Positions 57,461 through 64,000 of a DNA stretch of 64,000 nucleotides are shown piece by piece (the first letter of the stretch is position 1; each line of letters starts with the position of its first letter). The notes beneath the pieces were generated by a model. That model saw only the letters and a list, made by a program, of their open reading frames with translations. It searched no databases and was not told where the DNA came from. The stretch spans positions 57,223,519 through 57,287,518 of the forward strand of contig CM049306.1 in the NCBI GenBank assembly GCA_026874595.1, in the 5' to 3' direction. Made by a program: the position numbers and the translations under genes. This DNA comes from Sipunculus nudus. Its lineage: Eukaryota; Annelida; Sipuncula; Golfingiida; Sipunculidae.

Positions 57461-58367
57461 TTAACACATAAATAATTCGAAAAATACTTAATATGACAAA
57501 ATGGTACAATTATCGTCAAATGAATTAAAACAAATTGCACGTATACATACAGGATAGGTTATACATTGTGAGAAAAAAATACAGGTATATTAAAAGGTGA
57601 TCAATGAAATATGGAAAATTACCGAACGCTCTGAATAATATTAAAATTAATGTATTTCAATGTAAAAAAAGTTCATGTATTACCACGTGTGTCATCTGAA
57701 GAAAGACGCGGAAAACCTAGAAGAAAAATTGAAAAAAAAATATGAATAACATTACAAAAACTACCGACAAATTTATGAGTCTCCTTACAATTATACAAAC
57801 ATTCACTCGGTAGTTTAAAAATTAAAAGTATAAATATCACAAACATGAATATAAAGACGAAAAAAATAAAAGAAGAAAAAATCATATTGTGTTAAAAGTT
57901 ATGTTACTGTCTATACAACAATACAGAATTTTTGCCCTCAAAAGAACAATGTATAGACCGTCTAAAAAGAGATGTATGCAGGCTGCCTAATCTAGAATAT
58001 TTTTAAATGAATAAAAGAGAATTAAATCTGTGTAAAACTAAATGCTATCCGTCTGTCGAATATATATTCTTAAATAAAAAAAATGTGGGCTTTATGATAA
58101 GTTATACAAGCCGTATATATGAAGAAATATACACAGTTAATTTACTGAAATTCAAAACAGAATACATAATTTCTGAAGATTCAAAAGATATACCTATTTA
58201 ATTAAATATATTGAGTGGATAAACCGAACTAAAATAGAAGTTCATGTCAATGTATATGTTATGCGGCTGTGGATCGTGAAATTATTTCATATAAACTAGT
58301 TGATTCAAAACGCATGTTAAATTACAATGTATAGGGAGTGTTGAAAAGGGGTGCAAATGAGGTTTAA

Positions 58368-58370
<3 letters not shown>
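57461..58370. other. Unannotated AT-rich stretch
   Basis: Nothing recognised; open frames are low-complexity. Confidence 0.4.

Positions 58371-58432
<62 letters not shown>
58371..58432 (+). repeat. TA array
   Basis: About 31 TA units. Confidence 0.95.
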
Positions 58433-58435
<3 letters not shown>

Positions 58436-58623
58436 AGGCAGGTTTTCAAAATCGGAAGAATACATTAAAACTTTTATCATTTACATTTTCGAGTAAATGG
58501 TATTTTTAAACAATTAAACGATTTCCAGTACGATTATATGCCTAAAGAAAATATTTCAGTTTGTCTGTAAACATAACGCTGCACTATTTCTCGGTTCATG
58601 TAACATTTACCATTTGGTTTGGT

Positions 58624-58624
<1 letters not shown>

Positions 58625-58680
<56 letters not shown>
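58625..58680 (+). repeat. TA array
   Basis: About 28 TA units, 190 bp after the previous array. Confidence 0.95.
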
Positions 58681-58684
<4 letters not shown>

Positions 58685-58898
58685 TTTATTGAGCTAAAAT
58701 TCACACCAATGTGATCATTCATATTTAGTGTATTTTACAAAGAGTGAAAGTGTCAACTATTTACTGCATGTATTCTTCAATTGCTTATATAAAAACAATT
58801 CACTTTAAGATATATACTGTATAATAAACTTCTAAATTTTTCATCCACCACTAAATGTAGTTTTATTCTTTGAAGTTGTCATCAGTTTTAATTACATG

Positions 58899-58902
<4 letters not shown>

Positions 58903-58985
<83 letters not shown>
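58903..58985 (+). repeat. TTA trinucleotide array
   Basis: About 27 TTA units with one frame slip. Confidence 0.95.
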
Positions 58986-58986
<1 letters not shown>

Positions 58987-59339
58987 ACAGCTAAAATATT
59001 AATTGATTCAATGAGTTAATATAAACTCCTTGATTAAATATAGTTTCAAATGTCTGTGTGTTTTACTACCACCTGCACATGTTTTTTCTCACTTTACCGT
59101 TGCTTTGTATATATCTCTACGATTTAACTAAAGTTACGAGGAAGAACTATATTCCTTTTGGAGATAATAAGTAAACTATATAGTACACTGCTTCCCAATG
59201 AAATATTTAAATTCTACACTCCAGTACGAAGGATATACCTGTCAAAGTGTCATCTTTATCACGACAAGTAGAGACGCATGCTCTTAGCGAACACATACAA
59301 TCAATTTTCTGTTCATGAAGCGGCAAAAATAGACATTGA

Positions 59340-59790
59340 TATTATAAGGAGAGGGCTGCTTTAAGTATGGCCAAATCCCATTTAGAAGTCAGCGGGGGAG
59401 ACCTTCCTTGGTTCGCCAGCAGTCTGCTCAGGGGCTCTTGATCCCCCGGTGTCGCGCTCTCGTGGTGTCACGAGGACTCTCGAGAGTTCACGTACCCTGA
59501 GCTTCGCCTAAGCTACTTTGGCAGCAAACCCCACCCGACAAAGACGGAGCTTTTAATGAAGACAAACTTGTTGGCAGCCATGCGTGAACGAGAGGGACAG
59601 AAATGGCCGAGGATCCCTCCCGCTGCGCGACCTGGCGGCCGTTCAACAAAAGACGACCGCTCAAGGAACCTCCTCATCAAGTCTGAGTTTGGGCTGAGAG
59701 GGCTGGAGGGGTTAGGACGATTGGTTGATACAAACTTTTCAACCGCCTATATCTGGCCAATCCATGGACCCTAATTAAACAGGTCCTGAC
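59340..59790. promoter_or_regulatory. Candidate conserved non-coding block 5
   Basis: GC-rich (GGGGGAGACC, CTGCGCGACCTGGCGGCC), followed by CTAATTAAACAGG and ATAAAACAAACA (homeobox- and Fox-like cores). A 72-codon plus-strand frame starts at 59,556, but no splice sites or family support it. Confidence 0.35.
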
Positions 59791-60289
59791 ACAACCAACC
59801 CTTAAATAAAACAAACACAAGTGATCTCTTTCTCTCACTGGACATTTCTTGCTGGAGATAAACTTCCGTAAGTCCACATATTCTCTAGATTTTCCATGCA
59901 CTTCTGAACTAGATAAAAATCTTCCACTAAACGATTTGTATCCTTTCAATACAAGTAGTTCACTTTTGACGTCAAAGGCACGTTACATATATGTGTTCGT
60001 GGAATTTAAAACCAATCTGATTTTTTATGTATTGTTATTCAACTACACGATTATTCGTTAAACTTATTTTCATTCTGTCTTATGTCTTGTTCATAATAAG
60101 GATCATTGCTTATTTTGGAAGCTAACTTAAGTGTTAAAGACAATAAACAAAATTTACAATATATAGAACCAATTATAAAATCATACATAAAAAGGCTAAT
60201 CTAAGTATTTCGAATGTTAAGATGTACTGACAGTCATGCAATGAATCATGTAAAACAGTAAATATAGCAGTTAAAGCACCCACCAAGAT

Positions 60290-60905
60290 TACCTACATTA
60301 CCTTGAAAACTTCATCAAGGTCATCCATATTCGAACTTGACCTGAGTACCTCAATGTTGTTAGTTCGGTGATTGTGCCTCAGTTTTTCTTTCTCGAATTA
60401 TTGCGTTAACATCATTTTACCATTATCGCTGCTGTGACCTTGAAAAGTATCATCAATATCATCGCTGTTCGAACTTGACCTAGCCCTTGATAAGGTACAT
60501 AAATGCTGCAAGTTTGGTGATTGTACCTCTAATATTTTTTTAGTTATTGCGTTAACATTATTTTAACCTATCACCGCTCTGACCTTGAAAAATACATCAA
60601 GGTCATCCATGTTTAAACTTGAACTAGCCATCAATAAGGTGCATCAATTAATGCTGCAAGACTGGTGACTGTACCTCAAATTCTTTTCGAGTTATTGCGT
60701 TACTGTGACCTTGAAAAATGCGCCATGCATGGTCATCCATGTTCAAACCTGGCCTAGCCTTCAATACTGCATCAATGGTGCAAGTTAGGTGACTTTACCT
60801 CAGATTCCTTTCGAGTTATTGAGTAAACATATATCTGTGACGGACGGACGGAAAGACGGACGGGCGCTCAACATTTCTATGTCCCCCGCCCACAGCGCCT
60901 CCAGT
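60290..60905 (+). mobile_element. Family G element, tandem core and truncated end
   Basis: Four units of about 140 bp (GACCTTGAAAA, CATCAAGGTCATCCAT, GAACTTGACC, TTGCGTTA) run up to GACGGACGGACGGAAAGACG, then ATGTCCCCCGCCCACAGCGC. The last is half of what should be a terminal hairpin. Confidence 0.6.
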
Positions 60906-61924
60906 GACGGCCAAATATATAATGATTTGGCATATATGCATTTCATGACCGACATTTCACTTGTCATGATTTGCAAAAAGAAATTTCAGCATAGATAATC
61001 ATTGAATATTCAAATGATTATTTACTAACGTTATCCACGCTTTCAGTAATGTTACACTGAATGTAAATCAAGTATATATTATATGTATGTGTGCATGTGT
61101 TAGTGAAAATGTATGTATATATACCCACTTCCACACAAATACGATTTAACAATGTAATCTTATATCTGAACAATAGTTTTCATTTATAAACCAATAATAC
61201 ATCATGTATGATATACATTGAATTATAATTAAGTGATTGAAGCATGCAAGGCTCGGACCTTCTTGTGTTAACAACTGTTAATCTTATAAGATTAATATTA
61301 TAAGATTAACTCATAAGATATATTTATAAACACTTTCTTTATCTCAAATATGCCCCCGCAAGCACGACCAGGGAGAAGTAATTTTTCTCAAAATAGATTT
61401 ACCAGCAAAGATGAGAATTAGAGTTTCAAATCTGACCAGTTGGAATAAGTATTTTATACCAGAAGAGATGAATAATTCAGTATCTACATGTAGAAAGGGT
61501 AAACTACTAAGTGTCGGTATAAAAAATTTCTGAAATTCTTGCATCAGGTTATTTTAATCCTAACAAATGAGATTAACATTTTGATCTATGCAGTGAAACT
61601 GCATACAGTTATAATCATTGGAAATAAATTTATCTCATTTTTATAATTATTTGTATTTGACTTCAGCTTTTCGAATTTTTTTAGAGAAAATATGAAAAAA
61701 AAAACTAAATCTTTTAGAGTGAAGCCAGGTATGAGTGGCCTATATATACAGCTGTTACTTACCGATGACATTATAAATGATGGGGTGATGAAATATGAAA
61801 ATTTTACTTAAACTTTTTTTTCAGACTTACAATAAAAACGTTATTTATATATAACTACACAAATAGTGGATAATCTAAAATACCAAACTGTATATATTAT
61901 TGGGAAAAAGTTATTTATTATATA
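60906..61924. other. Unannotated AT-rich stretch
   Basis: Nothing recognised. Confidence 0.4.
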
Positions 61925-62234
61925 GGCCAAAGAAAAGGTATGGTTCTCAGGCACTTTTTTTCAGAAATGATGCATGCAGTGCGGGCGGGCGATAATTTAT
62001 TTTTAACATTTTTTCGTGTGTTTCGATAAAAAAGTCATTTGATCAGGTAAAAGCATGAAAATAACAGATTTTTTTCCAAAACAGGTAAAAGCACTACATA
62101 AGAAAGGAAATCTTATTTAAAAAAAAACGTATAATTTTATCTTCTTGAAAGATGAAAATTAAAATAAATTTTTTTTGCGGGGGTTAAAATTGACGTGGGC
62201 GGAACCTGAGAACCATACCTTTTATTTTTTGGCC
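61925..62234. mobile_element. MITE with GGCCAAA...GGTTCTCAGG termini
   Basis: 310 bp. The left end GGCCAAAGAAAAGGTATGGT and the right end inverse (GGCCAAAAAATAAAAGGTAT) both lead into GGTTCTCAGG. It is the intact relative of the element split across 6,602-10,983. Confidence 0.7.
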
Positions 62235-63100
62235 ATACATTTATTTTTAAGCTACATTGATCCAAGGTTTAAAGTCTGACGATTTATATATGACATATGT
62301 TTATAAAGTTACACTAACCAGGCACATCAGTCGAAAAATAAAGGAGTTCATCGTGGTGAGCTTTGGGTCATATGGATGAAGTTGTGATATTTCCTAAGAG
62401 ATATAGGTTGAACCTTATTATATATATTGTGAATTATATTCCCTTAATTCCTCATATATATAGCAGCTGAGCAATATGTTTACCGGCCAGTAATTTTGAA
62501 AATGTTTTGATTTGATAATAAGCTAAATTTCCTCAAATAAAGGACTCTCTTTTCAACATTTTATCTTACGCATTGCAATTTAAATAAAATTAGCTTTGGC
62601 AGCTAACTGACAAGGCCATATAAATAAAATATTACTGAAAATGAAGTACAATTTAATTCATTCTGGGAAATTATGGAATATTTCTGATTTGATTAGCATC
62701 TCTATACCGTTAGAGATCAAGATTGACATTTGTTCTTATAAGGCTTTGAAGTCCTATATATACAAGTATAGAAGGTAAAATTTTATCATCATACCGGTAA
62801 AAATATAAACATATTATTCCGTGCCTGTGGGATTTCAAATCCAATAGATTTTTACCTCTATATTATCATACAGTTAAAATATTTTTTAACAGCTGATCAC
62901 CAAAACCAAATGTAAACATTTTGTTATACCACACTTTCACATTAGGGGTTTGCGGGCAAAAATTGTTCCGATTTTATTTAAAACAACCAGTTAGAAATTA
63001 CTAACACATCTTCAATACGCTTCTTATGCAAATAAATAGGTTTCTTCGTTTTTTATTACATTTATAGATGTTATTTCACGTATCCGACCAACTATTATAA
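62235..63100. other. Unannotated AT-rich stretch
   Basis: Nothing recognised. Confidence 0.4.
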
Positions 63101-63104
63101 GGGC

Positions 63105-64000
63105 TGTGTTTGCCAGAGTTTACACTTTCTCTGTTGTGGTAAGAAGATGGTAGTTTCTCAGGCTGTGAGTGACCCCCTGTTGACCTGGATGTTAGAAACA
63201 AAGCCCTGCCTACGGACGGGTTTCTTCAATTTTCTGCCTACTGGCCTGCATCCGCTCAGCAGATTGAAACTGTAAATTTCAATCCTGGTCTTTGGGGACA
63301 GGTCTTGTGTATTGGAAGCGATACTGCGTCTCTGACTTGATGAATGGCCGCGCCCGTGGAGACATGTAACCCACCGCTCAAAAATGAAACTTTGCCATTA
63401 ATTTTCTAATTGACAGGTCACTTGCTTTGAGTGAGTCGAACATCAACGCCGGGCATCAACAGACGACCCCACCTAATGGGACCCCGGCTAAACTTCCCGG
63501 CCGAGACCGCCGGATGATCAATTGAAGACCATCTTCTCCATTTTCCGCACGAGCGAGGAAATGCGACCCATTCAGTCCAGAAAGCGGTGCATTTGCTGTT
63601 AACGACGGTTGTCTACATTGGCAATCTGACCCCCGGTGAAAGAAGACTCATTCTAGCGCGGCGACACCCGTGTTTACGCCACAATATCATGCTTTTAAGA
63701 AATAAACCTTGCCACCACCAAGTTCCTCGGTGTCGTCTCGCTGATTATAAGTAACAATACCACTTCATGTCACCGAGTAAACTGCTGCATTTCGTATATT
63801 AATGCGGCCACTCTGGGCATGGTCGTCAACAGTACTTTTCACACTCTGTTACATAGATGTGCCCCCGGATCATCGGAGCTGACACAGTGTATGTTCTCTA
63901 CATAATGGGGACGTGTAAAGGCGGCAGAGACAATGGGAGGGCTCAAGATATTTCCCTTGTTTGGTAACTTCCCGGGGGCATACTGAAAGCACGTCGGGTG
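63105..64000. promoter_or_regulatory. Candidate conserved non-coding block 6
   Basis: The longest GC-richer block of the desert, running off the window. It is complex, not repetitive, and without a long open frame. It contains ATTAATTTTCTAATTGACAGG (two ATTA cores next to a TGACAG Meis-type site) at about 63,397-63,417. Confidence 0.35.

Noticed and set aside
59556-59774. 72-codon plus-strand frame MKTNLLAAMREREGQ
   Set aside because: The composition is plausible, but there are no splice ends, no neighbouring exon and no family; listed as part of a non-coding block instead.
1-64000. CRISPR arrays, operons, bacterial promoters
   Set aside because: The tandem repeats have no spacer pattern of equal length with unique content, and the split gene and LINE/LTR/SINE content show a eukaryotic nuclear genome.

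Overview
This window looks like invertebrate nuclear DNA, most likely from a bivalve mollusc. It is AT-rich and intron-rich with one split coding gene. It is filled with short mobile elements that carry tandem core repeats, a GACGG-type microsatellite and a terminal hairpin, the architecture of the pearl / Helentron-like elements known from bivalves. There is no bacterial-style gene organisation: nearly every open frame longer than 60 codons lies in repeats or is random. The species assignment is inference from repeat style only.

Layout. 1-16,204 holds a minus-strand gene. Eight exons (15,450 down to 3,263) join in a single frame for 338 codons with GT/AG boundaries at every junction. I do not recognise the protein. 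Its introns are packed with repeats, including a triple nest at 6,602-10,983. Two further exons are possible upstream: a weak one at 16,150-16,204 and a candidate first exon at 36,655-36,694. If the latter is right, the gene starts about 400 bp from, and opposite to, a plus-strand candidate first exon at 37,095-37,150, giving a bidirectional promoter near 36.7-37.1 kb and an intron of about 20 kb filled with elements.

18,100-36,550 is almost solid repeat. It holds copies of six element families, called A-H here (A, B, D, F and H fall in this stretch), a head-to-tail pair of the family D element (29,785-34,504), and a 2-kb fold-back element with arms of roughly 370 bp (34,528-36,544). 39,250-44,110 is a dead L1-like LINE on the minus strand with coiled-coil ORF1, endonuclease, reverse transcriptase and zinc-knuckle remnants.

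45,126-45,792 is the most unusual item. It is a 667-bp non-coding LTR element (TRIM-like) with a tRNA-Pro-type primer binding site and a polypurine tract, and each LTR carries a tRNA-like A box and B box. Next to it, 46,018-49,068 is a 34-bp minisatellite built from two 17-bp halves, interrupted by a 789-bp solo LTR with a clean 4-bp target duplication.

49,300-64,000 contains no convincing exon. It is AT-rich with long TA and TTA arrays and is punctuated by GC-richer, complex, apparently non-coding islands (50.3, 53.7-54.5, 56.0, 57.1-57.5, 59.4-59.8 and 63.1-64.0 kb). These look like candidate cis-regulatory blocks, possibly belonging to the plus-strand gene that starts at 37,095.
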